Shown: piece after piece, positions 21,801 to 33,551 of the stretch
Numbering within the stretch: position 1 is the stretch's first letter
Layout: each line of letters starts with the position of its first letter
Source: Lonsdalea iberica
GTDB lineage: Bacteria > Pseudomonadota > Gammaproteobacteria > Enterobacterales > Enterobacteriaceae
Assembly: GCF_002111585.1 (NCBI RefSeq)
Contig: NZ_LUTP01000015.1
Span: 1 to 64,000 of the forward strand
Reading direction: 5' to 3'
DNA: 64,000 bases
The notes under the pieces: generated by a model
What the model saw: only the letters and a program-made list of their open reading frames with translations
Told to the model about the DNA's origin: nothing
The model's database searches: none
Position numbers and translations under genes: made by a program

Positions 21801-22603
21801 GCTGGGTTGGTTTTGATAACAAGATAGTGAGAAATACATGTTAATGCAAGTAAGCGCATCGTGCAGAATTTGACCCGGACATTGAGATGGAATGGAGTGA
21901 AACCAGCCGCAATGCGGCTTTGTTTTATGTCAACCGCTTCCACAAAAAATAAAAAAAATTGATCGACCGCTGGATTCTTATTCGAACGGAAAAAACAACT
22001 TTTTGATCTGGTCCTGTGTTTGGTTGTTTGGCCGCCAGGAGACGCGCTTTTGTAAAGTGCTTCTTTTCCCTTCCGCTCCGCTCTTTGCTGTTTACCTGTT
22101 TCTGGCTTGCAGGAAAGTCTGTTTCCATGGCGATCGCTGGTCGTAAACGGGGGGCTGACGCTGTGGGGCATGGGGGACTTAACATGGGGCGCGTGAGCAA
22201 GATCCGCCGTGCAGGAAAATCAATGGCGCGCGTAGGGTGGCATTGTCTGGTTATTGTGCGGGAATGGTATTTGGTGAACCTGTCTTTATTAATGGAATGT
22301 ATAATAAATGTTTACATCTCGATGAGTGATTAAGAGATGGACTTTATTTTAAACGTTGATTTCTTGGTTTTGGTTGGGAGTAATAAATAAATAACCAAAT
22401 ACACGCTAGGTTATTTTTTATTCCAACAAAAAATAGAACTAAGTAATAATGGGTTGTTGTAATTATCTCGGTAAGAATAAGTTTGGGTCGTTTGTTTTAC
22501 TCATATCGCGTTACATTTATTACGCTATGTTTATTTTTTATTATTTCCTATTGGGTTAATGTTTAAATGGTTTTATTAAATCCATGAATAAGGAAAATTC
22601 AAT
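21801..22603. other. AT-rich intergenic island between nrdA and the small secreted protein gene
   Basis: About 800 bases without a convincing gene; in E. coli yfaL lies between nrdA and ubiG. Frames at 21788-22171, 21925-22200 and 22016-22333 lack ribosome-binding sites and family features. A terminator-like hairpin lies at 22389-22419: AAATAACC and GGTTATTT with a T-run. At 22472-22485, TAAGAATAAGTTTG matches the RcsAB consensus at 11 of 14 positions, about 120 bases before the 22604 start. Confidence 0.5.
22389..22419 (+). terminator. Intrinsic terminator-like hairpin in the nrdA-ubiG island
   Basis: AAATAACC (22389-22396) pairs with GGTTATTT (22409-22416) around a 12-base loop, followed by further T. 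It implies a transcript that ends here, upstream of the 22604 gene. Confidence 0.5.
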
Positions 22604-22879
22604 ATGCAATATAGAAAAGTCTCTATTTTACTGAGTTCCATTACTGGTTTGGTAATGTCTATGGCGTCTTTAAGTGCCTATTCCGGCACTGATGTTATTG
22701 ATTACGCGCCTGTGAATAACGATAGCCACGTCAGAGCGGCCGGCCATCAGCCTCATTGGGTGCTGGCGTCTAGTTCGGCAAGCAGCCGCAGCGCGAGTCC
22801 TTCGCAGGGCAGTACGAGCGGCAAATCAACCGGACGTAGTAGCAAAGGAAGTAATGACAATAGAAATGGTCGATTCTAA
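22604..22879 (+). CDS. Small secreted Ser/Gly-rich protein of unknown function
   Basis: I do not recognise this 91-residue protein. It starts MQYRKVSILLSSITGLVMSM and has a Sec-type signal peptide likely cleaved near LSA-YSG (about residue 25). A short segment TDVIDYAPVNNDSHVRAAGH follows, then a low-complexity Ser/Gly/Arg/Lys tail (about residues 55-91) with no cysteine. AAGGA lies 9-10 bases before the ATG, and a U-rich hairpin follows at 22956-22998, so it looks like a real monocistronic gene. The flanks are clearly more AT-rich than neighbouring genes, which suggests an acquired or fast-evolving locus. It could be a matrix- or cell-wall-binding peptide or a stress-induced periplasmic protein; neither is shown. 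Confidence 0.6.
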   Translation: MQYRKVSILLSSITGLVMSMASLSAYSGTDVIDYAPVNNDSHVRAAGHQPHWVLASSSASSRSASPSQGSTSGKSTGRSSKGSNDNRNGRF

Positions 22880-22955
22880 AAGAAGCAGGCTAATTTTCCT
22901 GAAGGGATAATTACCTTTCCGGAACCGCTCGCCGTATTCAATAATCCTCTGCGTT

Positions 22956-22998
22956 AAAAACCATTGGTCATAGCTACGCTATTATGGGAATGGTTTTT
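22956..22998 (+). terminator. Terminator of the small secreted protein gene
   Basis: AAAAACCATT (22956-22965) pairs with AATGGTTTTT (22989-22998), so the U-rich tail is part of the stem. It lies about 75 bases after the stop codon. Confidence 0.6.
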
Positions 22999-23064
22999 GT
23001 GCATATGGATTAATTTTAGTGGTTACCTAAGGGGTACCCATTTGTTATGGCGGTAGCGATGTAC

Positions 23065-23090
23065 AGGGGCGAATTTTTCGCCCCTATATT
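23065..23090. terminator. Hairpin downstream of the small secreted protein locus
   Basis: AGGGGCGAA (23065-23073) and TTCGCCCCT (23077-23085) form a perfect 9-bp stem with a TTT loop, followed by ATATTTT on the plus strand. Confidence 0.6.
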
Positions 23091-23128
23091 TTAAGGGGAA
23101 CGGGTGCGGTATTAAATAAAAAACTTTT

Positions 23129-23142
23129 TAGGAATAATCTGG
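23129..23142 (+). promoter_or_regulatory. Candidate RcsAB box
   Basis: TAGGAATAATCTGG fits every position of the published RcsAB-box consensus TRVGAAWAWTSYGR. By my rough estimate from uniform base frequencies about 0.1 such matches are expected in 64 kb. The regulated gene is not obvious, because the next gene on the plus strand is gyrA and ubiG points the other way. Confidence 0.4.
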
Positions 23143-23482
23143 AAGAAATAATGAGGATATCGAAAATACTTCTACTGCATTTAGGTATTAAAAATAGTGA
23201 ATATTGAAGGCGGCATCATATTCATCTGCCGTGGACAGACATCAAGTTAGCGATCAAGTTATCGATAGTTTTGCCTTGTCCTCGACTGAATGATGGCGCC
23301 ACCATCAGTCAACGAGGAGGAAGGGCAGTGGTAGCGGCAAGTTGGAAAGCAGTACTCAGGCAAGAACAGGAGGGACGGCGTGGTTTTCCCCCCAATCATG
23401 CCGTCCTCCCGAATCGATGATGAGAGCGTATGCGATGCGGAAGGAACAAGGAGAGCTCAAACGCCTGGCCTGGCTCGTCAGT

Positions 23483-24214
23483 CTATTCGGCGTTTTCACG
23501 CTGTGTATGCAGCATATAGTTAACGTCTACACTCCCGCCCAGTCTGAATGTGTCGAACAGCGGATTATAGTGCAGCCCAGTGATGTGCTTTTCCCGCAAT
23601 GGCGTCGAATCAAGCCATCCCAGCAGTTCGGCAGGGCGTATAAACTTCTTGATGTCGTGCGTTCCTCGCGGCACCATCTTCGCGACATATTCGGCACCCA
23701 CGATCATCATCAGCCACGCTTTAGCGTTACGGTTAATCGTGGAGAAAAATACCTGGCCTCCAGGCCTAACCAAACGGGCGCAGGCTTCGACTATGGAGCG
23801 CGGGTCGGGCACGTGTTCGAGCATTTCCATGCAGGTCACCACGTCGTATTCTCCAGCGTGAGCCTCGGCATGGGCTTCTACGGTTTCCTGAACGTAGTGC
23901 ACGTCGACCCCGCTTTCCAGAGCATGAAGGCGCGCAACCTGCAAAGGTTCGCCCCCCATATCCAGACCCGTGACCATGGCCCCTTCGCGCGCCATGCTTT
24001 CGGACAAGATACCGCCCCCGCAGCCGACATCCAGGATTTTCTTGCCGTACAGACCTTCGGCGTGGCGGGAGATATATCCCAAACGCAGCGGATTAATGCG
24101 GTGTAGGGGTTTGAATTCGCCTTCCAGGTCCCACCAGCGTGAGGCGACGGCTTCGAATTTGGCGATCTCGTCGTGGTCGACGTTTTGGGTATGGGAATCA
24201 GCCTTCATGTGCAT
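23483..24214 (-). CDS. ubiG: UbiG, ubiquinone O-methyltransferase
   Basis: UbiG carries out both O-methylations of ubiquinone synthesis with S-adenosylmethionine. The protein has motif [19 protein letters not shown], the acidic motif [18 protein letters not shown] and post-motif [15 protein letters not shown]. The frame opens at 24232; ATG at 24214 has AAGG six bases upstream, giving 243 residues. The conserved block [28 protein letters not shown] starts near residue 11. It is divergent from gyrA, as in E. coli. A 254-codon frame on the opposite strand is a shadow. Confidence 0.97.
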   Translation of the reverse strand: MHMKADSHTQNVDHDEIAKFEAVASRWWDLEGEFKPLHRINPLRLGYISRHAEGLYGKKILDVGCGGGILSESMAREGAMVTGLDMGGEPLQVARLHALESGVDVHYVQETVEAHAEAHAGEYDVVTCMEMLEHVPDPRSIVEACARLVRPGGQVFFSTINRNAKAWLMMIVGAEYVAKMVPRGTHDIKKFIRPAELLGWLDSTPLREKHITGLHYNPLFDTFRLGGSVDVNYMLHTQRENAE

Positions 24215-24437
24215 GTCTAACCTTATCGTCAATTTTCGCTGTTAGTGAGTATATCCGCCCTGCCGCGGTTGTTGTAGTAAAGCCGACCATTGGGGACCAC
24301 CGTGTGTCGGCGCAGGCAATAAAAATCAGTATCCTGACTGGGCGGTAAAAACCCGGCGCGGGGCGCGGAGTTTTCCCCGAAACGCCGCTTTGTGATATAC
24401 TTTTTCACCTTTTGAACTCGGGTAGATGCATTAATAG

Positions 24438-27092
<2,655 letters not shown>

Positions 27093-27122
27093 TCCGAGGA
27101 AATTTCTCCGGATGCGATAACT

Positions 27123-27152
27123 AAGCCAGCGTGTGATGCGCTGGCTTTTTTT
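27123..27152 (+). terminator. Rho-independent terminator of gyrA
   Basis: AAGCCAGCG (27123-27131) pairs with CGCTGGCTT (27139-27147), followed by T to 27152. Confidence 0.92.
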
Positions 27153-27223
27153 ATGCGGGATCGGTACTGTGGTAGCCGCTGGTTCAGCGGCAGTTTGTTA
27201 TCCCATAACCTGACGGTATTCCC

Positions 27224-30085
27224 TTGAAATTTGTAGCTTCATTTCAGACTACACTGAAATTTTCCCGGTATTTGTTCCGGGCGCTGGCTCTGGCGCTGTG
27301 GCTCCTGGGAGCGCTGATCTCATTGTTTTATATCAGCAAGGCGCTCAACGAACGCGAGTCTCAGCTGAGACATCTGTTTACCCTGAACGCCGACCAGTCT
27401 TTGGGATATATTCGCCGCGCGACCGATGTGGCCCGCGAGCTTAAATATATGGCGACCAACCGGCTGAGCGTGACCAATCCTGGCCGGGAGCATCTTACGG
27501 AAGTGCAGGAGAAGGCCTACTCGATTTACGGTATGTCGTCGTCGGTCAACTGTGCCGCAGAGTATGAAAAAAATGTCTCCCAGCTGACGCCTCTCATCCA
27601 CTTCTTTGAGCAGTGGCACCACGATTTCTCTTCCGTCTACGATCTGAACCGTATCTTCTTTGTCGACCGACGCCAGCAATGTCTGGTGGATTTCGGCATC
27701 CGTAACCAGTCGCTGGACAGTGAGAGTCTGGTGAGAAACGTGCAGGAACGCCTGCAGGGACAGCGCAACAGCAAACTGTCGACCCGCCGCGACGACAGCC
27801 TGTTCTGGGTCAGCTCCGGCCTGACCTCTGAGACCGGCTACTTCTATGCATTGATGCCGATCTATGTGGAGAACCAGCTGGTGGCGGTGATGGGAATCGA
27901 ACAGCCTATCCGGTTGGATGATTTCATGCTGAGCAGCGATCTGCCGTTCAGTGTCAAACTGCTCGACCAAAACAATCGCACGTTGATGCAGTTCAGCGAT
28001 GCGGCGCGCAATAATATCAACGGGCCTTACCCAGACACCAGCGCCTACTTCGGTTACATCAATAACTACAAAGCCTTAATTCTGAAGAAGACGTTGCAGC
28101 CGACCACGCTGAGCGTCGTGTACGCGCTGCCGCTGGAGGTCATTCTGGCGGCGCTCAACTCCTTGATCATGAACATGGCGCTGCTGAATTTGCTGTCGGC
28201 CATCGCGTTGTTTGTCATTACCCGCGTGCTGGAGCAGCGCATGTTTTTGCCCGCGGAACGAAACGCGTTTCAGCTGGAGGAGAACGAACAGTTCAACCGC
28301 AAGATCGTGGCCTCTGCGCCGGTGGGAATCTGTATCCTGCGGATTAGCGACGGCGCCAATATTCTGAGTAACGAGCTGGCCCATAACTACCTTAGCCTGC
28401 TGACCTACGAAGACCGTATCCGTGTAACCAAGATTATCTGCGAACAGCAGTCCAAGTCCGTGGATGTATTGACTAGCCGTAACCACCATCTGCAAATCAG
28501 CTTCGTACATTCACGTTATCGCAACGAAAACGTCGCGATCTGCGTCCTGTTAGACGTCAGCGCCCGCGTCAGAATGGAAGAGTCGTTGCAGGAAATGGCC
28601 AATGCGGCCGAGCAGGCCAGCCAGTCCAAATCGATGTTCCTGGCGACGGTCAGTCATGAATTACGCACGCCGCTATACGGCATCATTGGCAACCTGGATT
28701 TGCTACAGACCAAGACACTGCCGAAAGATGCGAACCGGCTGGTGACGGCAATGCACAATTCGTCTGAACTGCTGCTGAAAATCATTAGCGACATTCTCGA
28801 CTTCTCCAAAATCGAGTCCGAGCAGTTGAAGATCGAAAACTGCCAGTTTATCCCGCGCGAAGTGATCAGCCATGTGGTGAGCAACTATCTGCCGTTGGTG
28901 GTTAAAAAGCGCCTGACGCTCTACTGTTTTATCGAACCCAAAGTGCCGTTGAGCCTGTCGGGCGATCCGGTGCGTTTGCAGCAGGTGCTGTCCAACCTGC
29001 TGAGCAACGCCATCAAGTTCACTGATACCGGCTGTATTGTGTTTCAGGTGCGCTGTCGCGACGGGTATATCGAGTTTCTGGTGCGGGATACCGGCGTCGG
29101 GATCAATACGCGCGAAGTGATGAAACTGTTCGATCCCTTCTTCCAGGCGGGAACCGGCGTGCAGCGGCATTTTCAGGGCACCGGTCTGGGGCTGGCGATT
29201 TGTGAGAAGCTGGTCAACCTGATGGATGGCGACATCACCATCGAGTCGGCTCCGGGGCTGGGCAGCCAGTTCGGCATTCGTATCCCGCTGTATCAGGCCC
29301 AGTATCCGCTCACGGTGATTAATCCACTATTGCAGGGGAAAAACGCCTGGCTACGTATTCGCAACGCGTATATGGGAAATTACCTGCGTGCGTTCCTGCA
29401 GGAGCACGGCCTGAATGTGCAGGACTATAGCGGGCAGGCGGTGGCGGCCGATGAGATCGTCATCAGCGACTATCCGTTGAGTCAGAACCTCGGCGCGCGA
29501 GCGCACATTCTGATCAGCGGTTCGCATACGGGGTCGGCGCAGGAAGTGTCGCCCGGATGCTGGGAGCACAGCACTTCTGCCCCGCAGGATCTCCCGCAAC
29601 TGCTGCAACGCATTTATCGCGGCAAAGACGCGTTGCCGGCCCCAACGTCCGCCGCTCCGGCTTCGGTGAGCTATAGCCGCGACAACGACGATATCCACAT
29701 TCTGGTCGTGGACGATCACCCGATTAACCGCCGTTTGCTGGCGGATCAGCTGGGGTCGTTGGGTTATGAAGTCGTTACGGCTAACGACGGGTTGGACGCG
29801 CTCGACGTGTTAAGCAAACTATCCGTAGATATCGTGCTGACGGACGTCAATATGCCGAATCTGGATGGGTACGGATTTACTCGCCGGATGCGCGAGATGG
29901 CAATGACGCTGCCGGTAATTGGGGTGACCGCAAACGCGTTGGCGGAAGAACGGCAGCGCTGTTTAGAAGCCGGTATGGATAACTGCCTGTCGAAACCGGT
30001 CACGCTGGATACGCTGCAACAGTCTTTGGCGTATTACGCCAATCTGGTACGGCAAAACAACGCTGCGCAGCCCAAGGATCGCTGA
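27224..30085 (+). CDS. rcsC: RcsC, hybrid sensor kinase of the Rcs envelope-stress phosphorelay
   Basis: RcsC autophosphorylates and sends phosphate through RcsD to RcsB. The 953-residue protein has a membrane segment at about residues 20-38, a periplasmic domain, a second membrane segment (about 305-330), a linker with the RcsC-type IVASAPVGICILR segment, the H-box ATVSHELRTPLYG with phospho-accepting His478, the ATPase boxes (LLSNAIKF, DTGVGI, GTGLGLAI), an ABL domain, and a receiver with Asp874 in LTDVNMPN. The start is a TTG at 27224, giving MKFVASFQTTLKFSRYLFRA, the E. coli-type N-terminus. It converges on rcsB, as in E. coli. Confidence 0.98.
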   Translation: MKFVASFQTTLKFSRYLFRALALALWLLGALISLFYISKALNERESQLRHLFTLNADQSLGYIRRATDVARELKYMATNRLSVTNPGREHLTEVQEKAYSIYGMSSSVNCAAEYEKNVSQLTPLIHFFEQWHHDFSSVYDLNRIFFVDRRQQCLVDFGIRNQSLDSESLVRNVQERLQGQRNSKLSTRRDDSLFWVSSGLTSETGYFYALMPIYVENQLVAVMGIEQPIRLDDFMLSSDLPFSVKLLDQNNRTLMQFSDAARNNINGPYPDTSAYFGYINNYKALILKKTLQPTTLSVVYALPLEVILAALNSLIMNMALLNLLSAIALFVITRVLEQRMFLPAERNAFQLEENEQFNRKIVASAPVGICILRISDGANILSNELAHNYLSLLTYEDRIRVTKIICEQQSKSVDVLTSRNHHLQISFVHSRYRNENVAICVLLDVSARVRMEESLQEMANAAEQASQSKSMFLATVSHELRTPLYGIIGNLDLLQTKTLPKDANRLVTAMHNSSELLLKIISDILDFSKIESEQLKIENCQFIPREVISHVVSNYLPLVVKKRLTLYCFIEPKVPLSLSGDPVRLQQVLSNLLSNAIKFTDTGCIVFQVRCRDGYIEFLVRDTGVGINTREVMKLFDPFFQAGTGVQRHFQGTGLGLAICEKLVNLMDGDITIESAPGLGSQFGIRIPLYQAQYPLTVINPLLQGKNAWLRIRNAYMGNYLRAFLQEHGLNVQDYSGQAVAADEIVISDYPLSQNLGARAHILISGSHTGSAQEVSPGCWEHSTSAPQDLPQLLQRIYRGKDALPAPTSAAPASVSYSRDNDDIHILVVDDHPINRRLLADQLGSLGYEVVTANDGLDALDVLSKLSVDIVLTDVNMPNLDGYGFTRRMREMAMTLPVIGVTANALAEERQRCLEAGMDNCLSKPVTLDTLQQSLAYYANLVRQNNAAQPKDR

Positions 30086-30153
30086 CCCTCGTCCTTGCCT
30101 CGATATCGGTGGGTTGCAAGTCAGACTTGCGATGAGTCGGGGGAGTGGAAACG

Positions 30154-30178
30154 AAAAAAAAGGCTCTGAAAAGAGCCT
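30154..30178 (-). terminator. Rho-independent terminator of rcsB
   Basis: On the minus strand a stem AGGCTCT / AGAGCCT (30161-30178) with a four-base loop is followed by seven T (30160 down to 30154). Confidence 0.9.
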
Positions 30179-30219
30179 GAGTGCGGAATGCCCGCCGAGA
30201 TCATCGGCGGGGGACGGCA

Positions 30220-30870
30220 TTACTCTTTTTCTGTCGACGCCACGCCGACGGAGGAGAGGTAGTTCAACAGCGCAATATCGTTATCAACCCCGAGTTTGGT
30301 CATGGCTGATTTCTTTTGGCTGCTAATGGTCTTGATGCTGCGGTTAAGCTTTCTGGCAATCTCTGTTACCAGGAAACCTTCCGCGAACAGGCGCAGCACT
30401 TCGCTTTCCTTCGGCGACAGGCGTTTGTCGCCATAGCCGCTGGCGCTGATTTTTTCCAACACCTTGCTCACGCTTTCCGGCGTGAATTTCTTGCCTTTCT
30501 GCAACGCGGCCAATGCCTTAGGCAGATCCGTCGGCGCGCCTTGTTTAAGTACGATCCCTTCGATGTCCAGCTCCAGTACGGCGCTAAGAATCGCTGGGTT
30601 GTTGTTCATGGTCAGAACAATAATTGACAGCTGCGGAAAGTGACGCTTGATATATTTGATCAGCGTAATTCCGTCGCCGTATTTATCCCCTGGCATGGAT
30701 AAATCAGTAATAAGAACGTTGGCGTTGAGCTTTGGTAAATTATTGATTAACGCTGTTGAGTCTTCAAATTCCCCAACGACGTTCACCCACTCGATTTGTT
30801 CCAGCGATTTTCTGATGCCGAAAAGAACGATTGGATGGTCGTCTGCAATAATTACATTAATGTTGTTCAT
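30220..30870 (-). CDS. rcsB: RcsB, response regulator of the Rcs phosphorelay
   Basis: The 216-residue protein has a receiver domain with phospho-acceptor Asp56 (NVLITDLSMP) and the acidic pair ADDH at residues 9-12, and a LuxR-type helix-turn-helix C-terminus (LSPKESEVLRLFAEGFLVTE, then NRSIKTISSQKKSAM). RcsB acts as a homodimer or with RcsA on capsule, motility and envelope genes. It starts six bases after the rcsD stop, so they share a transcript; E. coli also has an internal rcsB promoter inside rcsD. The sequence is almost identical to the E. coli protein over most of its length. Confidence 0.99.
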   Translation of the reverse strand: MNNINVIIADDHPIVLFGIRKSLEQIEWVNVVGEFEDSTALINNLPKLNANVLITDLSMPGDKYGDGITLIKYIKRHFPQLSIIVLTMNNNPAILSAVLELDIEGIVLKQGAPTDLPKALAALQKGKKFTPESVSKVLEKISASGYGDKRLSPKESEVLRLFAEGFLVTEIARKLNRSIKTISSQKKSAMTKLGVDNDIALLNYLSSVGVASTEKE

Positions 30871-30876
30871 TGTTGT

Positions 30877-33546
30877 TTACTCATATTGTTGGCCACCTTG
30901 CTGTAGTAATGCACTGACAAAACGTTCAATCTGTTGAAGGTTATCCTTTATCTGCACACTATCCTGCGAGGTTATTAGTTGTTCCAGGACTTCACACAAT
31001 TGTTTGCCCGGATGCAGATTCAGCATGGCAAACACGCCTTTGAGCCGGTGGGCTGTCTGAGCCAGTGACACAAAATCGCCACCTTGGATTTCAGTATACA
31101 GCCTGTTCATATCCTCCGGTACTGTCTCTACGAACAGTGAAAAGTAATCGCTGCTGCGCAGTTGGCGAGCGTAAAAACCGATGTCGTCATCCGTTGCCGG
31201 ATGGCTGTCGTCGGTTGACGTTTCCAACTGCTGTTCGATCAGTTTTAGCAGAGCATCCAGCATCAGCGGGCTGATGTTGTAGCTGGTGCGCAGCCGCCGC
31301 TTGCCCAGAGAAACGCATTGGGTATCTTCTCCGGTCACTAACAGCGTGTCGTCTGCGACTTTTCCTGCGTTGTCCGTAATCGTAAGGTCCGCTTCCTGAT
31401 TAATCAGTCGTTCGTCATAAATGACGAAGTCCGCACCCCACTGGCTGACCATGCGGCTAACTATCTGCCGTACTTCATCCGAGGTGATATCCAGTAACAC
31501 CGTAATACCATCCAGCAGCTTTTCCTCTTCCTCCTTCGGAAGCTCGACGGGGTCCATTTTCAGCGTCAGCGTATATTGCGTACCTAAATCCGGCAGTCGG
31601 TTGATTTGCAATTGACCGCCCAGTTTGTGGCAAAGCTGCTGACATAAAAATAAGGTTAATCCGGAATTTTGGCTGAATCGATCAGAAAGCGCCGGCGCGG
31701 CGAACGGATGCTGTACATTATCGAGTTCTTCGACGGAAACATCTGTACCCGTATCGTTAATTTGTATGACCAATTGTCCTGAAGACTTTCCAGGGTGTTT
31801 TAGCGTCAGCGTAATTTTGCCGTAGTCCGTATTGGTAACGGTATAATCCATTAATAAAGAAAGCGTTTTCTTTAATAACTCACCGTCGCCAAGATAGGTC
31901 TGTCGAATATCCAGCTGGTAATGATTAAACAGGCTGATTCCTTTCTGCTGGATGCGAGGCAATATTGTCAGCAGTAAATCGTCGACGAGCGCGAGCGGCG
32001 AAAAAGGCGCGTACGCCATTTCCCACTCGTCGGTTTCCAACTGAGCCTGCAGAGCGATATTTTCCATCAGGCTCAGGGCGCAGGCGGCCTCGCTGATCAG
32101 CAGTTGCAGCGACTGCTGCCGTTCGTCCTGCGTCTGCTCGTTGCGCAACGACAGCGCCAGCTGATGCACGGCGCTGAGCGGTTGTTTGAACTCTTCGCTC
32201 AGGTTATGGAACAACTGCTTACGCACGGCGATGTTCTTGTCAAACTCCTGCTGCGCCAGCTGTAGTTTCTTGTTGATGACGATTTCCTGCTCTTGTTCGC
32301 GTAGTAAAAACAGGCAGTAGTCCGGCACGAACAGGCTGTAGAACAGCCTCACTTCATACATCTCGTTATCGACGGTCGCCTGAATCACGCCCTGATGCTC
32401 TTCCGCCAGCGTCGCAATTTTCTTCAGACTCAGGTGAGGATACAGGCGTTCCGCCAGCGCGTTCGCCACCACCACTTTATTGACGCTGAAGTCATAGACC
32501 AACACGCCCACCGGCAGGTGACCGATGATTTCGGTGTACATGTTCTGCTGCTTCTTCAGCCGGTACGACAGGTCTTCCCGGGGACGGGAAAAGTGGCGTC
32601 GAAAAGCGTAAAAACCCATCAGTGCGATTAGCAGCAGCGCCAGATTGAGCAATATCATCCAGACATTGGTGCGCAGCATGTCTGCTACGAGACGGTCCAG
32701 CGGGATGCTATAGACCATTTTCAGCGGCGCGTTAGTCAGCTGGGCGGACACTTCCACCATCGTGCCTTCCAGGCGGACATCGGTCGGCGTTTCATTATCG
32801 GTGCCGGTTTCCATGCTCATCGGCAGCGTTTGCTGACGCAGCATGAGATTTTCCCGCTCCATGTTGCGCGGGATTAAATCATTGATCGACAGGTCGAAGG
32901 CAATCACGGTCGCGAGATGCCCCGGTTGGTTGAAGGTAGTGCGCAGGGTGAAATAGTAGTTGTTATAAAAGCGCAGCTTGCGCAACGGCGAGAAGCTTTC
33001 GCGTTCATCCAGCGCATTCGCCTGCTGTAGCATTTCCGCCTTGCGGGCTTCAATCAGCGCGGCGATATAGCTGCCGCGAAACTGGGAAGAGACGTCCTTC
33101 AGCGGTTGGGTGGAGATCATCGTCAGGCTGTTATCGGTGCCGTTGAGATAGTACATCGAAAATACGTCGGTCTTCGCGCCCCACAGTATGTCCAGGTACT
33201 GCGAAATTTTGTGCATCGAGTAGAGGGTGCTCTTCTCGTGCTGGCCGAAGATCAACGTATCGGTTTTCTGACCGCGCTGCTCGACGTAAAACACGTTCGG
33301 CACCAGCGTAATGACGTTTAACGCGCCTTCGGTCGGGGGCGGGGCGTCCACGAGCAGATTTTTATAAATCTGGTCGGTAAAAAAGCGATAAGTGTCGATC
33401 CGCTTCTGCATGCTTTCAGCGATATCGGTCAGAGCATACTTCTTCTCCGTCATCCAGCCGTTGATGTAGTTGTAGCTGAACGCCCCGAACACCAGCAGCA
33501 GCAGTAAAACAAACAGAGAGAAATAACGCATGATGATGGCGGGCAT
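30877..33546 (-). CDS. rcsD: RcsD (YojN), phosphotransfer protein of the Rcs phosphorelay
   Basis: RcsD sits in the inner membrane and passes phosphate from RcsC to RcsB. The protein (889 residues from ATG 33546) has an N-terminal membrane helix (MRYFSLFVLLLLLVFGAFSY), a periplasmic domain, a second membrane segment (NVWMILLNLALLLIALMGFY), a degenerate kinase-like region with no H-box, an ABL domain and a C-terminal HPt domain with AQTAHRLKGVFAML; the phospho-His is about residue 833. A TTG at 33555 overlaps the upstream stop (TTGA) and could also start it (892). It is coupled to the MFS gene upstream. Confidence 0.96.
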   Translation of the reverse strand: MPAIIMRYFSLFVLLLLLVFGAFSYNYINGWMTEKKYALTDIAESMQKRIDTYRFFTDQIYKNLLVDAPPPTEGALNVITLVPNVFYVEQRGQKTDTLIFGQHEKSTLYSMHKISQYLDILWGAKTDVFSMYYLNGTDNSLTMISTQPLKDVSSQFRGSYIAALIEARKAEMLQQANALDERESFSPLRKLRFYNNYYFTLRTTFNQPGHLATVIAFDLSINDLIPRNMERENLMLRQQTLPMSMETGTDNETPTDVRLEGTMVEVSAQLTNAPLKMVYSIPLDRLVADMLRTNVWMILLNLALLLIALMGFYAFRRHFSRPREDLSYRLKKQQNMYTEIIGHLPVGVLVYDFSVNKVVVANALAERLYPHLSLKKIATLAEEHQGVIQATVDNEMYEVRLFYSLFVPDYCLFLLREQEQEIVINKKLQLAQQEFDKNIAVRKQLFHNLSEEFKQPLSAVHQLALSLRNEQTQDERQQSLQLLISEAACALSLMENIALQAQLETDEWEMAYAPFSPLALVDDLLLTILPRIQQKGISLFNHYQLDIRQTYLGDGELLKKTLSLLMDYTVTNTDYGKITLTLKHPGKSSGQLVIQINDTGTDVSVEELDNVQHPFAAPALSDRFSQNSGLTLFLCQQLCHKLGGQLQINRLPDLGTQYTLTLKMDPVELPKEEEEKLLDGITVLLDITSDEVRQIVSRMVSQWGADFVIYDERLINQEADLTITDNAGKVADDTLLVTGEDTQCVSLGKRRLRTSYNISPLMLDALLKLIEQQLETSTDDSHPATDDDIGFYARQLRSSDYFSLFVETVPEDMNRLYTEIQGGDFVSLAQTAHRLKGVFAMLNLHPGKQLCEVLEQLITSQDSVQIKDNLQQIERFVSALLQQGGQQYE

Positions 33547-33551
33547 GTCAA

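Larger units (their letters stand above)
22999..23482. other. Intergenic region with ops-like element, hairpin and RcsAB-box match
   Basis: No convincing gene. In order on the plus strand it holds GGCGGTAGC (23049-23057, like the RfaH ops core), a hairpin AGGGGCGAA-TTT-TTCGCCCCT (23065-23085), a perfect RcsAB-box consensus match (23129-23142) and an 18-codon frame at 23151-23207 (MRISKILLLHLGIKNSEY) with GGAAG before it. These pieces resemble exopolysaccharide-operon leader parts, but no such operon follows. Confidence 0.45.

Noticed and set aside
21788-22171. 127-codon minus-strand frame upstream of nrdA
   Set aside because: Begins without a ribosome-binding site and runs through the NrdR-box region; likely chance.
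22016-22333. 105-codon plus-strand frame in the nrdA-ubiG island
   Set aside because: No ribosome-binding site, no recognisable domain, mixed composition; cannot be supported.
23342-24106. 254-codon plus-strand frame
   Set aside because: Antisense to ubiG, no family motifs or ribosome-binding site; the minus frame is clearly UbiG.
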